64,000 bases of DNA. Origin: a bacterium. GTDB taxonomy: Bacteria > Zhuqueibacterota > Zhuqueibacteria > Residuimicrobiales > Krinioviventaceae. The position numbers were made by a program, and so were the translations under genes. Numbering within the stretch: position 1 is the stretch's first letter; each line of letters starts with the position of its first letter. This document shows, one piece after another, positions 17,842-26,647 of the stretch. The notes under the pieces were generated by a model. The model did not search any database. It saw only the letters and a list, made by a program, of their open reading frames with translations, and had not been told where the DNA came from. The stretch covers positions 124,001 through 188,000 of the forward strand of contig JAKQIY010000041.1 in assembly GCA_029561455.1 (NCBI GenBank), given 5' to 3'.

Positions 17842-18699
17842 ATGACTTTAGATGACTTGCGTAAAGAATACCATGATGCTATTTGTCGTGATCTGTTACG
17901 AATGAATAAAAATCAACAAAAGGGAGATTATCCTAATAATGCTGATGGTGATAGCAGAATCAGTGTCAGTATTGCCAAAGAAATCTATGCACAGCTTGGC
18001 CCTCCACAATATGCTACAATTTCAGTTCAAAACTCCGATGATCTGTTTGCAATTTTAACAAAGGATTTCATTGAAAAATGCTTTAACCTGTTGAATCATC
18101 TCCGTCCCGGCAATTGGCGTTATTATCTCAAAACTGAAATATCTCAATTTGAGCAATACAAGGATTTTGCTGAAATGGATTCCTTTTTAAAAGAACATAA
18201 AGAACTGGCTACAACCATCGGACAGGCTTATATCCCTAAACCGGATATTCTTATCGGCAGAGAACCTTTAACAGACAATGAGATTAATAAGTATAGGGAA
18301 ATCCTTTCCACAGGAATCAACAGGGGTAAACGAACTCCGTTACGTCAAGCCAATAACCCATCCCCAAAACCAATACTGTTTGCCGCAATTTTTTGTCCCT
18401 GGACCCTTGGATTAAATCAAGCGCAAAGGATTAAATTCGATGCAATATCTTTGATCAATAAACGCAAAGGCAAAGCGCCACAGATAGCAGGTGTAACCGC
18501 CGAAACGAATTTGTTAAAAATTGCCTCCCTTGCTTTTGAAACCGGAGAACTTGATTGTGTTTACCATTTTGCTCTGAATGAGTTGAAAAATGCTATCACT
18601 ACTATCAATGACGAGAGTCAGCTTGACATGTATAAAACCCTGGTCGAAGGCCGGCGGCTGCGCGATATCAGCGATTTGCCTTTTGATTTGGCAGTATAA
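17842..18699 (+). CDS. NgoMIV-like type II restriction endonuclease, active site apparently lost
   Basis: 285 residues, the size of NgoMIV (286). The C-terminus 'GELDCVYHFALNEL' to 'RRLRDISDLPFDLAV' and the block 'NHLRPGNWRYYLKTEISQFE' agree closely with my memory of NgoMIV, which cuts G^CCGGC. Residues described for NgoMIV are mostly not kept. Asp140 is present (Asp135 in 'KPDILIGR'), but Glu70 becomes Ala70, catalytic Lys187 becomes Pro186 ('FCPWT' for 'SCKWT') and Glu201 becomes Asp200. The CCGG-contacting Arg191, Asp193 and Arg194 become Gly190, Asn192 and Gln193. The frame is intact. Ribosome site AAGGGG precedes the ATG. With the methylase truncated, loss of nuclease activity fits a decayed system; a repurposed DNA-binding protein is possible. 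Confidence 0.75.
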   Translation: MTLDDLRKEYHDAICRDLLRMNKNQQKGDYPNNADGDSRISVSIAKEIYAQLGPPQYATISVQNSDDLFAILTKDFIEKCFNLLNHLRPGNWRYYLKTEISQFEQYKDFAEMDSFLKEHKELATTIGQAYIPKPDILIGREPLTDNEINKYREILSTGINRGKRTPLRQANNPSPKPILFAAIFCPWTLGLNQAQRIKFDAISLINKRKGKAPQIAGVTAETNLLKIASLAFETGELDCVYHFALNELKNAITTINDESQLDMYKTLVEGRRLRDISDLPFDLAV

Positions 18700-18986
18700 C
18701 TCTTACTCTTTTTCTCTGCGTTCCAGGTATTATCGGCGGGTTCAATTTCTTTTTCTTTATAACTATTGTATTCTCATTACAGAGTAAATATATATGGACA
18801 GTAAGTGGACTACATGGATTGAATAGCTGACTATTTTATCCACCTGGTCTACACTATTCTTCTGGAAAATTAATTCGATAATTATCTGGCGATTTTGTTA
18901 ATATAAATCCCCCCTTTCCTCTGCAAATGGCGTTGCTTTGTTGCCTGCTGTTTTGTATATTCTTACCTGTTAAAATTGAATTGACT

Positions 18987-20294
18987 ATGACCCAAAATCC
19001 TGTTAAAAAGAGTCCCCTGCTGGTCGCCAGTGACGGCCATGGCCAGGTATTCGAAATCCCCGGTTTCGAAATGGCTGCCATGCGCATCAATGAACGGTTT
19101 ACACCGCATGAAGAAGAACTGATCCCCATGCCGCACGGCTCGGTGCTGATGGAACTGCCCGGCCGCAAACCGGTGGGATTCAACCACCGCAGCAATCGTT
19201 TCGAGGTGGTGGAACAATACCGGGGTATTCCTTTGCTGGCTGTGGCCGCATTTCTGGCCCCTGCCTATACCCAGCTCTACCGGGCGGCCTATCATACCCA
19301 GAACCCGGCGATCAAACTGCCGTTGTTTGCCTATACGCCGGTTGGCTGGAAACGCGATGGCTTTCAGGTCGCTGCCGTGCGCGTCGATCGGGACATTCGT
19401 CAGGACCTGGTGAATTTCGATGATAAAAAGATCGAGGCCGGGGCGAAAAAGACTTTGCAAAAATACCCGAACAACCGGCTCGTCGATCACCTGGTCAATC
19501 ATTGCGTGCGGTTGTATCATTGCCCCGCCGCGCAGAACTTTGTGCAAGACCGCTGGGAATGCCCGGTGCCGACCAGTCCCTCGTGCAACGCCCGCTGCGT
19601 GGGCTGTATTTCCAAACAGGAAGGCAGCGATATCCCGGTTACCCAGGATCGGCTATCCTTTACTCCTACCGTGGCAGAGATCGTCGAGTTTACCGTGCCG
19701 CACCTGGAACAAGCGCCGCGCGCGGTCATTAGCTTTGGCCAGGGTTGCGAAGGCGAACCGCTGTTACAGGGCGAACTGCTGGAAGCCGCTATCCGCGAAA
19801 TCCGCCACCGCACCGACCGCGGCACCATCAATCTCAATACCAACGCCTGTTATCCCCATGTTGTAGAAAAATTATGCCGGGCGGGACTGGACAGCATTCG
19901 CGTCAGCATGAACAGCGCTCAGCCGGATTTGTACGCCGCTTATTACCGGCCGCGCGATTTTACCTTTGCCGATGTGCAGGAGACCATGCGCGTCATGCGC
20001 CGTCATCACAAATGGATTTCCCTGAATTACTTTATCTTTCCCGGTCTCACCGACGATACGGATGAAATGCAGGCCCTGGTAAAAATAGTGGCCGAGCATA
20101 CCGTGGATTATATTCAGATGCGCAATCTCAATATCGATCCCGAATTGTACAGCGAAGAACTGGGCTTGACAAACAGGCCGCTGCGCGCTATCGGTATACT
20201 GCAATGGCAAAAGGCGATACGTGAAAAAACGCCGTGGCTGCGCTTTGGTTATTTCAATCCGCCCAAAGAGGACTGGTACATCAATAATTCGTGA
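18987..20294 (+). CDS. Radical SAM protein, function unknown
   Basis: 435 residues from the ATG at 18987. The frame is open to 18927, but the added 20 residues resemble a chance hydrophobic leader and have no start signal. The radical SAM cluster motif is 'SPSCNARCVGC' (Cys200, Cys204, Cys207; CX3CX2C), followed by 'VISFGQGCEGEPLL' (the glycine-rich SAM-binding GGEP-like step) and 'LDSIRVSMNSA'. About 190 residues of unrecognised beta-rich sequence precede the radical domain, and no second Cys cluster is evident at the C-terminus. Reaction unknown. The neighbours give no pathway clue. Confidence 0.75.
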   Translation: MTQNPVKKSPLLVASDGHGQVFEIPGFEMAAMRINERFTPHEEELIPMPHGSVLMELPGRKPVGFNHRSNRFEVVEQYRGIPLLAVAAFLAPAYTQLYRAAYHTQNPAIKLPLFAYTPVGWKRDGFQVAAVRVDRDIRQDLVNFDDKKIEAGAKKTLQKYPNNRLVDHLVNHCVRLYHCPAAQNFVQDRWECPVPTSPSCNARCVGCISKQEGSDIPVTQDRLSFTPTVAEIVEFTVPHLEQAPRAVISFGQGCEGEPLLQGELLEAAIREIRHRTDRGTINLNTNACYPHVVEKLCRAGLDSIRVSMNSAQPDLYAAYYRPRDFTFADVQETMRVMRRHHKWISLNYFIFPGLTDDTDEMQALVKIVAEHTVDYIQMRNLNIDPELYSEELGLTNRPLRAIGILQWQKAIREKTPWLRFGYFNPPKEDWYINNS

Positions 20295-20363
20295 CTGTTA
20301 TGAAGTAATGATAAATAGAACAAATAATAGAGAATTCCACACCCGGTTATCAAGGAGTTTACT

Positions 20364-22025
20364 ATGCCCCGAAAAATCGTACTCTTGACCTTGTTGATCC
20401 TGTTGCCAACGACATTAATTATTGCTGCCAACAAGGAAAAATTACGTAAAACCGCTTTTGCCCTGCTGGACGCTCATTGTCCCGACGGCGCGTTTATTGT
20501 GCATACCTCGTATGAAAAATTATCATTTATGGAGGGCAATGATTTTACAAATTTTATTTCCGATGGTGAAGATGAAGTAAGCGTACTGAATTCTTTAAAT
20601 ACCGTGGTGCATGAAGAGCTGCACGGCCTGAACGGCATGTACGGGCCGGTTTTTTTGCAGGAAAAGCTGGGCGGCGACCAAAGCGACTATTGGGGATATG
20701 AATACTATTATTTAAATGACCGGCAATATATTCTGGTAAAAAAAACCACGACCTTCCCTTCCCGGGAAATGGTCAATACGTTTCCCAAAGAATTGCGCAC
20801 CCTGCGTTTTGATTATGTGGATAATAATGACGATGTGCAAAGCACCCAGGGCAGCGGCATTTACGGGCTGCTGGACGAAATGAATGCCTATTACCAGGGC
20901 ACGCGGGCATCGTATGATCTGCTTTCCTGGTATGAACCAAAGGGGCAAGCGGCGGATTGGCCGCAATATTTCCAAAATATCAACGGCACCCTGTACGGCT
21001 GCATGGAGTTCAAACTCTATTTTCTGAAATACCTGCTCTTCGCCCGGCAGAACCAACCCGATATTTACAAGGGACTGATGAACAACAAGAATTTTTTGCT
21101 GGCCTATGTTAGAATCGAACAAAACGTCGCAAACTTTTATGCGACCTATACGATGAAAAAACAAGAGATCTTTTCCAAACTGCGCGGCTATGGCTGGAAG
21201 GTTGAGGAAAAAGAAGACATGCTGTTTATCGACAAGGGCGGCAGCAACGTCGGGCACGGTACTTTTATGGATGTGTATAACCTGTTAAATAACGAAATGA
21301 AAAAGCCGGTTTATCAAACCTTGCATGCGGAAATCAAAAACCTGGTCAAGGACTGGAATCCGGAGAGTATTTACGCCAGCCTTAAAGAAGTAAAAGATGT
21401 TCCTCTACCACCTCCCACCGAGCCGGTAAAAGATGAACCTGTAGAGGATAATCCGCCGGTTGTGGTTACCGAGCCGGAGCCGGGAGAACTCAGAATACCT
21501 AAAGTTCCTGGCGATGATTATCAGGGCGGCGAACGTATCGCTGTCCTAAATGACACCATGGGAGATGTGAAATATAAATTTGTCGATATCCTTGCCGGAT
21601 CGATTACCAAAAAAGAGCAAAACATCATCTTTATCCTCGAATGTATGGAACTCCCTTTTAAATTCTCATTTAATAGTCCGGCTCTGGAAGAAAATGCTAT
21701 GGAATATGAATGGGCGGTGTATCTGGATATTGACGGCAATGGCCGAGAAGATTACAGCGTCAGTTTATGCAGTTTCAAGTTCCCCGGCGCCAAACCCGTT
21801 ACCACCGTTCTTCTTGACCAGGCGCAAGCCAGTTTCTGGAAGCTGTCCGGCTCCGGCGGCGAAACTGTCGATTTGCAGATTGAAGCATTTCAAAGTAACG
21901 ACAGTATTGTTTTTGTGGTTCCGGCTTATCCTTACCTGAACAAGATCAGAAACCAGGCGAAATTCCGTTTCTCCGCCTCGTATAATAACGGTAAGGATTC
22001 GGTGTATGACAATATGCCGGAATAG
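20364..22025 (+). CDS. Secreted protein with HExxH motif, putative metallopeptidase
   Basis: 553 residues. Signal peptide about 1-21 ('VLLTLLILLPTTLIIAA'). The N-terminal domain (about 25-340) contains 'LNTVVHEELHGLNGMYG', a HEELH zinc-type motif near residue 90. 'GLLDEMNAYYQGTRASYDL' about 85 residues later could supply a third ligand (Glu of 'DEMNAY'). A Pro/Glu-rich linker (about 350-375, 'PLPPPTEPVKDEP') leads to a beta-rich C-terminal domain with 'WAVYLDIDGNGREDYSV', possibly Ca2+-binding. I do not recognise the family; a gluzincin-like extracellular peptidase is the best guess. Ribosome site CAAGGAG precedes the ATG. Confidence 0.55.
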   Translation: MPRKIVLLTLLILLPTTLIIAANKEKLRKTAFALLDAHCPDGAFIVHTSYEKLSFMEGNDFTNFISDGEDEVSVLNSLNTVVHEELHGLNGMYGPVFLQEKLGGDQSDYWGYEYYYLNDRQYILVKKTTTFPSREMVNTFPKELRTLRFDYVDNNDDVQSTQGSGIYGLLDEMNAYYQGTRASYDLLSWYEPKGQAADWPQYFQNINGTLYGCMEFKLYFLKYLLFARQNQPDIYKGLMNNKNFLLAYVRIEQNVANFYATYTMKKQEIFSKLRGYGWKVEEKEDMLFIDKGGSNVGHGTFMDVYNLLNNEMKKPVYQTLHAEIKNLVKDWNPESIYASLKEVKDVPLPPPTEPVKDEPVEDNPPVVVTEPEPGELRIPKVPGDDYQGGERIAVLNDTMGDVKYKFVDILAGSITKKEQNIIFILECMELPFKFSFNSPALEENAMEYEWAVYLDIDGNGREDYSVSLCSFKFPGAKPVTTVLLDQAQASFWKLSGSGGETVDLQIEAFQSNDSIVFVVPAYPYLNKIRNQAKFRFSASYNNGKDSVYDNMPE

Positions 22026-22055
22026 TGAGCAACCTAACGTGAGCATGAAAAGATC

Positions 22056-23234
22056 ATGAATATTCTTTCCTTATGTGAAAAACCGGCCAAACTGGTTGTT
22101 GGTCTCATGTCCGGCACTTCGGCGGACGGTATCGACGCCGCCCTGGTAAAAATCCGCGATTGCGGTACGGAAACCCGGTTGGAATTACTGGCATTTAATT
22201 GTTTTCCTTATACTCCGCAACAAAAGGAAATGATATTGAAATTTGCCGTGGCGGATATGGTTTCCCTCGATGAATTTGCCCGCTTCAATGTATTCCTCGG
22301 TCATTTGTTTGCGGACGCCGCATTAATGTTGATTCGGAAATCGGGGTTTCAATTATCCGAAATTGATCTGATCGGCTCGCATGGGCAGACGATCCGTCAC
22401 CTGCCAAAACCGGAGCATTTTTTAGATTGTTTAGTATCGGCAACTTTGCAAATTGGCGAACCGGCGGTGATTGCGCAACGTACCGGGGTTATCACTGTGG
22501 CGGACTTTCGTCCCGCGGATATAGCCGCCGGCGGTGAAGGCGCGCCGCTGGTGCCGTTGTTCGATTACCTGCTGTTTCACTCTGAAAACAGCAACCGGGT
22601 TCTGCTCAACATCGGCGGCATCGCCAATGTAACCATTCTTCCCAAAAATTGTACACCGGAGCAGGTCATTGCCTTTGATAGCGGCCCGGGAAACATGATT
22701 GTGGATAACTTGTGCAAAACCTTTTTTGCGCGGGATTATGACCAGCATGGCGACCTGGCCGCTTCCGGCAAGGTCAATTACACTTTGGTAAATCAGTTAT
22801 TACAGGACGAGTACCTGTTATCGCCGCCGCCCAAATCCACCGGACGGGAACGGTATGGCATCGCTTACTTTCAAAAAATCATAGAGTTAGCTCGTGTGGA
22901 TAACTTGTCTCCCCTGGATTTACTGGCGACAATGACATTTTTCACTGTCAAAACAATATCCACAGCCCTGCAAACATTTTATCCACAGCCTGTTGATGAA
23001 ATCATAGTCAGCGGCGGCGGTGTTAACAACTTTATGATTCTGCGCCATTTACAGGATTTACTGCCCGCAACCCGGTTATCCACAAGTGATCAACATGGCG
23101 TCCCTGCGGACGCCAAGGAAGCGGTCTGTTTCGCCGTCCTCGCCAATGAAACGATCCACCAGCGCCCCGGAAATATGCCTTCCGCCACCGGAGCTACTAG
23201 ACCGGTCGTTTTAGGAAAGGTGTGTTTGCCGTAA
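22056..23234 (+). CDS. anmK: Anhydro-N-acetylmuramic acid kinase
   Basis: 392 residues, full length for AnmK. Motifs: 'VGLMSGTSADGIDAALV' at the N-terminus (phosphate-binding loop), 'GSHGQTIRHLP', 'GEGAPLVPLFDY', 'NIGGIANVT', 'DSGPGNMIVDN' and 'VSGGGVNN'. It phosphorylates 1,6-anhydro-MurNAc with ring opening to MurNAc-6-phosphate in the cytoplasm, the entry step of cell-wall recycling. No other recycling gene is adjacent. Its DNA contains an unusually dense set of DnaA-box 9-mers (annotated separately). Confidence 0.93.
   Translation: MNILSLCEKPAKLVVGLMSGTSADGIDAALVKIRDCGTETRLELLAFNCFPYTPQQKEMILKFAVADMVSLDEFARFNVFLGHLFADAALMLIRKSGFQLSEIDLIGSHGQTIRHLPKPEHFLDCLVSATLQIGEPAVIAQRTGVITVADFRPADIAAGGEGAPLVPLFDYLLFHSENSNRVLLNIGGIANVTILPKNCTPEQVIAFDSGPGNMIVDNLCKTFFARDYDQHGDLAASGKVNYTLVNQLLQDEYLLSPPPKSTGRERYGIAYFQKIIELARVDNLSPLDLLATMTFFTVKTISTALQTFYPQPVDEIIVSGGGVNNFMILRHLQDLLPATRLSTSDQHGVPADAKEAVCFAVLANETIHQRPGNMPSATGATRPVVLGKVCLP
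22700..23084. promoter_or_regulatory. Cluster of DnaA boxes inside anmK (possible DnaA-titration site)
   Basis: Four perfect TTATCCACA 9-mers in 385 bp: minus-strand copies at 22700-22708 and 22895-22903, plus-strand copies at 22979-22987 and 23076-23084. One 8/9 box (ATATCCACA) lies at 22956-22964. They are read in different codon phases (VDN, YPQ, LST), so they are not a by-product of a protein repeat. Elsewhere in the window I find only isolated perfect boxes (15178, 16878, 39589, 49829). The arrangement resembles DnaA-binding reservoirs such as datA; function is inferred. Confidence 0.5.
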
Positions 23235-23432
23235 AAACCCTGATTGCCCAGGCAACCGGACGGATGCAGCCCAAGATCAATGATATTGTGGAACTGTGCC
23301 GGAAACTCTATGAACACTGGATTTTATCATCAAGACCTATTACCCGGATGTGATATTGCAGACAGAAATGGGTGAAGAAAATCAGAACGCCTTGTCATAC
23401 TCTTACTTTTATCCCAGGGAATTCATGATGTA
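23222..23432 (+). pseudogene. Possible frameshifted gene remnant
   Basis: Two short pieces in different frames read like one broken protein: 'LIAQATGRMQPKINDIVELC' (from about 23237 to 23320) and, in another frame, 'IIKTYYPDVILQTEMGEENQ' to 'YFYPREFMMYK' with a stop at 23430. The 5' piece overlaps the end of anmK. No family recognised; chance cannot be excluded. Confidence 0.25.
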
Positions 23433-23456
23433 CAAATAACCATCAATGTTTCTGCA

Positions 23457-23843
23457 ATGACAATGATGCCTTTCGATAATTACAGTGAGTGGGAGGAAGC
23501 AAATATTCTATTTGACAAAGCACAGATGAGTGGTGAACAGTTAATAGATACCGCTCACACTCTTCAAGATAAGGACAGGGCCAAAGAATGGGTAAAAAAG
23601 AAAATCGAGGCGGAAACATTGGAACAGGCCAGATTAAGCGCTTTTGAACAATTCCAACAGATTGCAGGTGATCTGTCCGCCAATGCTGAAACCAACGGCG
23701 GCACGCCGGTAGAGGAACAGTTATTCACGGTGGCCGCCCAGATTGTACAGCAGTTCCCGGAGTTTATTGGCACACCAGATTTTCAGGGATTACCGCCCAG
23801 GGTGAAAACGGCAATGGCGACAGTGGTGTGCGGAGTAGGGTGA
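23457..23843 (+). CDS. Hypothetical soluble alpha-helical protein
   Basis: 128 residues, acidic and mostly helical by appearance ('EWVKKKIEAETLEQARLSAF', 'EQLFTVAAQIVQQFPEF'), with no signal peptide, membrane segment or known motif. ATGs at 23463 and 23466 are alternative starts and no clear ribosome site decides between them. It lies at the boundary between the GC-richer region and the AT-rich island. Confidence 0.45.
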   Translation: MTMMPFDNYSEWEEANILFDKAQMSGEQLIDTAHTLQDKDRAKEWVKKKIEAETLEQARLSAFEQFQQIAGDLSANAETNGGTPVEEQLFTVAAQIVQQFPEFIGTPDFQGLPPRVKTAMATVVCGVG

Positions 23844-23887
23844 GATAAAATATATAATATTAAAACATAATACTAAAATTTAGGTAA

Positions 23888-25465
23888 TTAATTTATGGTT
23901 TTCCAATTTTTAAGTAATCCATTTTCAAAATTAAATTCCATATTATTATATGTTATTAAACTTTGAAATATATTATCTTTATATGTTTCATTCGTACTTT
24001 TAAAATCATTAATTCTTGCACCTAAAGCGATACTTAGCTCTGTAGTAGTTAAATTTTTCGTTATATTATTATTCAATATTTTATCCTTTATATTATCTGA
24101 ATATGGTGTCAGCTGACTCACAAATGTAATTCTATCCCAATCAATATTACCAACTCCTTTACAAACTTTATTCTTTGGAATATAAAAAACAGATTCTACC
24201 CACTTGGGACAACATTCATATGTGACTTCGTGAAATTCTATAATTGGAAGCCAAGGAGGGTTATCGGGGTCCCAAGAAACAGTTTTAATATAATTTGGAT
24301 TTATGCTTTTAATATTACCAGTAAAACTTGTAATTTTTTTATCTTTAATATAATCTGTTGATATCAATTCATAACCAATATATTCTTCTGCATCCCGTTT
24401 TTTAATATTAATTTTTTCAGGTAATTTGGAAAATAAATTAATATTCATATGATTGTAACGTGCAATTTTATTTTTATATTGGTTTGTTTTTAAGTAATCT
24501 GGTAATAAATTTAAACCATCTTGATAATATTCTATACTAACAGTATTACTTAATTCAGGAGTTTTAATTATCCAATTTATCCACCCTTTTTTGGTTTCAT
24601 AAACATTCCCAGAATAATCAAGGATATAATTATTTTCATCTTTTCTATTATAATTACTTATTTGATAGGGATACAAGATCAGGTCTTTATCATTTTTATT
24701 TTGTGCTTTTGCTATAACTGAATCAGAGGTAGTAAAAATTATATTTTCAGAAAATTTTACATTTGATTGAACTGAAATCCATTCCTTTTCTAAGGGTATT
24801 TTTTCCCGAAGTTTTTTTAAATATAATTGTACATTTTCATATTCATTATTTCGCCAATTAATATTTATTAAACTTGATAAAGCATAAATATTTAAACTAT
24901 CAATTTTTAATATATTTAGTAAATTATTTTCATGCGACAAGATACTATTCAATTCAATATAAATGTTTTTGTCCTCATTTTTATCACAAAAATAAAGAGT
25001 AAAATAAAAGTATTCAGCAACTTGGTTATTGATTTGATAATTGTTTTCTATGAGATATTTTTTTGCTAAAGAATAGCATTCATTAAATATTTTTTTTGTA
25101 ATAGTGGAATCATAAGATATTGCACTTTCAAACAATTTTCCTGCTTGAGGAAATATCCCTTTATTGTAATAATTCATTGCACGATTAAAAAATTCATTGC
25201 TTAATTTATTTTTATATTTTTTGTCAATTTCAATTGACCGCTCAAAGGAAGTATTCGCTAAATTTTCTTCTTCCATATCCAAGTACACAATACCTAATTG
25301 ATAATGTAATTCTCCATTTTGAGGATTTTTTACTATTTCTGACTTTAATAAATCAATTGCTTCATTATACATGCCAAGTGATTTAAACTTTTCAACTTTT
25401 TCGATTATATTTTGGCCACAAAATATAAGGGAACATATTACAAATATTGATAATAACCTTTTCAT
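23888..25465 (-). CDS. TPR-containing lipoprotein in the AT-rich island
   Basis: 525 residues from the ATG at 25465, chosen because GGGAGG lies just upstream and a lipoprotein signal follows (MKRLLSIFVICSLIFC, Cys16); the frame is open to 25495. The first 200 residues hold tetratricopeptide repeats ('MYNEAIDLLKSEIVKNPQNG', 'LHYQLGIVYLDMEEENLANT', 'FFNRAMNYYNKGIFPQAGKL'). The C-terminal 300 residues are unrecognised, include Cys/Trp-containing 'HEVTYECCPKWVESVFYIPK' and look beta-rich. It is probably the last gene of a three-gene operon after the CsgG-like and GNA1162-like genes, 108 bp from the preceding one. Very AT-rich codon use, unlike flanking genes. Confidence 0.75.
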   Translation of the reverse strand: MKRLLSIFVICSLIFCGQNIIEKVEKFKSLGMYNEAIDLLKSEIVKNPQNGELHYQLGIVYLDMEEENLANTSFERSIEIDKKYKNKLSNEFFNRAMNYYNKGIFPQAGKLFESAISYDSTITKKIFNECYSLAKKYLIENNYQINNQVAEYFYFTLYFCDKNEDKNIYIELNSILSHENNLLNILKIDSLNIYALSSLININWRNNEYENVQLYLKKLREKIPLEKEWISVQSNVKFSENIIFTTSDSVIAKAQNKNDKDLILYPYQISNYNRKDENNYILDYSGNVYETKKGWINWIIKTPELSNTVSIEYYQDGLNLLPDYLKTNQYKNKIARYNHMNINLFSKLPEKINIKKRDAEEYIGYELISTDYIKDKKITSFTGNIKSINPNYIKTVSWDPDNPPWLPIIEFHEVTYECCPKWVESVFYIPKNKVCKGVGNIDWDRITFVSQLTPYSDNIKDKILNNNITKNLTTTELSIALGARINDFKSTNETYKDNIFQSLITYNNMEFNFENGLLKNWKTIN

Positions 25466-25602
25466 AACACCTCCCAAAATTGTATTTGAATTCACTTTCC
25501 CACAATTAATTTTGTATACAAAAAATTATTATTTAAAAAAATACAAAGTCTTTAAATGTTGTGTAACATTAATTTTAAACCTCGTAATTATTTTTTCAAC
25601 TT

Positions 25603-26625
25603 TTAAAATTGTGGAAGGCCATTAATAAATGCAACAATAACTTGATTCATTTCATATAATAACTCGTGATCACACAACCAACCTTTTACTGTTTTCTCAG
25701 CAATTTGATTTTTTAAATTATCCGAGGATTTTTCTCCAAGTTTTTCTAAAAAACTATCATCTGAATTGCTACTTAAAAGTGCGACATCTAATATTGTTGA
25801 TAAAGGCGAATCTCCTGTATTAATATGCCAATTTGTATTCCAATATGTTGTATCAGGAGTGATTATTTTAAAATTTACGTCTACTTTTTTATCTGAGCCA
25901 ATTCCATATGTTCGAAATATCATTTCATTTATTGTAAAGAAAAGCAATCCATCTGTCTCTAAAATTTTAAAAAGATTAGTATTTTCTATCATATTTAGTT
26001 GCCCCCCATCTGTTATACCTTCTTCATTCAATATCTCATCAACTTTTTCAATATTAAGTAGATCAAATTTTTTACTATTTTGCAATTGCAAATAAAGTAA
26101 ATTTCTAAATACAATTGCACCTTCAACATCAGTTGAGTAATTAATTGCAGGAAGTATAGCTATTTTTTGGGGACAGATACGTTTATATTTAGCGGTGATA
26201 CTTTCAGTTAAAATCTCAAACTTTTTTACAAAAGCTTTATTAGATGTTTTAAATTTTATACCAATAGTATATTTCCCAATTGGAAGATACATTTTTGGAA
26301 TATAATATTGATAAATTAATCCAACTTTTAATATAGTTTCATCTTTATAACATATATTTTTATTAGAATCAATAATAATACAGAGAATACTTTCAGGCAT
26401 TTCACTTTTAGGATAAACATATATAACACCTTGATTATATTCAAATTTATTATTTCCAACTTCTGGATAGTCAGAATATTTTGATAAAAAAACTTCACCA
26501 TCAAATTTCCTTCTGTTTTCAGCTTGTTCCCAGTTAAAAGATGATGTTGTACATCCTATATAAAGTGACAAGAAAGCATTTATGCTGAGAACAATGATAG
26601 AATTTTTTATTTGCAGTTTTTCCAA
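25603..26625 (-). CDS. GNA1162/DUF799-like lipoprotein
   Basis: 340 residues, lipoprotein signal with LYIGC (Cys25). The N-terminal 150 residues form an unrecognised beta-rich domain. The C-terminal part ('PQKIAILPAINYSTDVEGAI', 'VDEILNEEGITDGGQLN', 'ILETDGLLFFTINEM') matches the pattern of the DUF799 (GNA1162) lipoproteins. In other Gram-negatives these are encoded beside a CsgG/HfaB-type lipoprotein and a DUF4810 lipoprotein, and they have a fold related to TolB-N or CsgG. It lies 22 bp after the CsgG-like gene, supporting a joint complex in the outer membrane. No DUF4810 gene is present here. Confidence 0.7.
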   Translation of the reverse strand: MEKLQIKNSIIVLSINAFLSLYIGCTTSSFNWEQAENRRKFDGEVFLSKYSDYPEVGNNKFEYNQGVIYVYPKSEMPESILCIIIDSNKNICYKDETILKVGLIYQYYIPKMYLPIGKYTIGIKFKTSNKAFVKKFEILTESITAKYKRICPQKIAILPAINYSTDVEGAIVFRNLLYLQLQNSKKFDLLNIEKVDEILNEEGITDGGQLNMIENTNLFKILETDGLLFFTINEMIFRTYGIGSDKKVDVNFKIITPDTTYWNTNWHINTGDSPLSTILDVALLSSNSDDSFLEKLGEKSSDNLKNQIAEKTVKGWLCDHELLYEMNQVIVAFINGLPQF

Positions 26626-26647
26626 ATTCTAATTTTTAAATTAGTTA

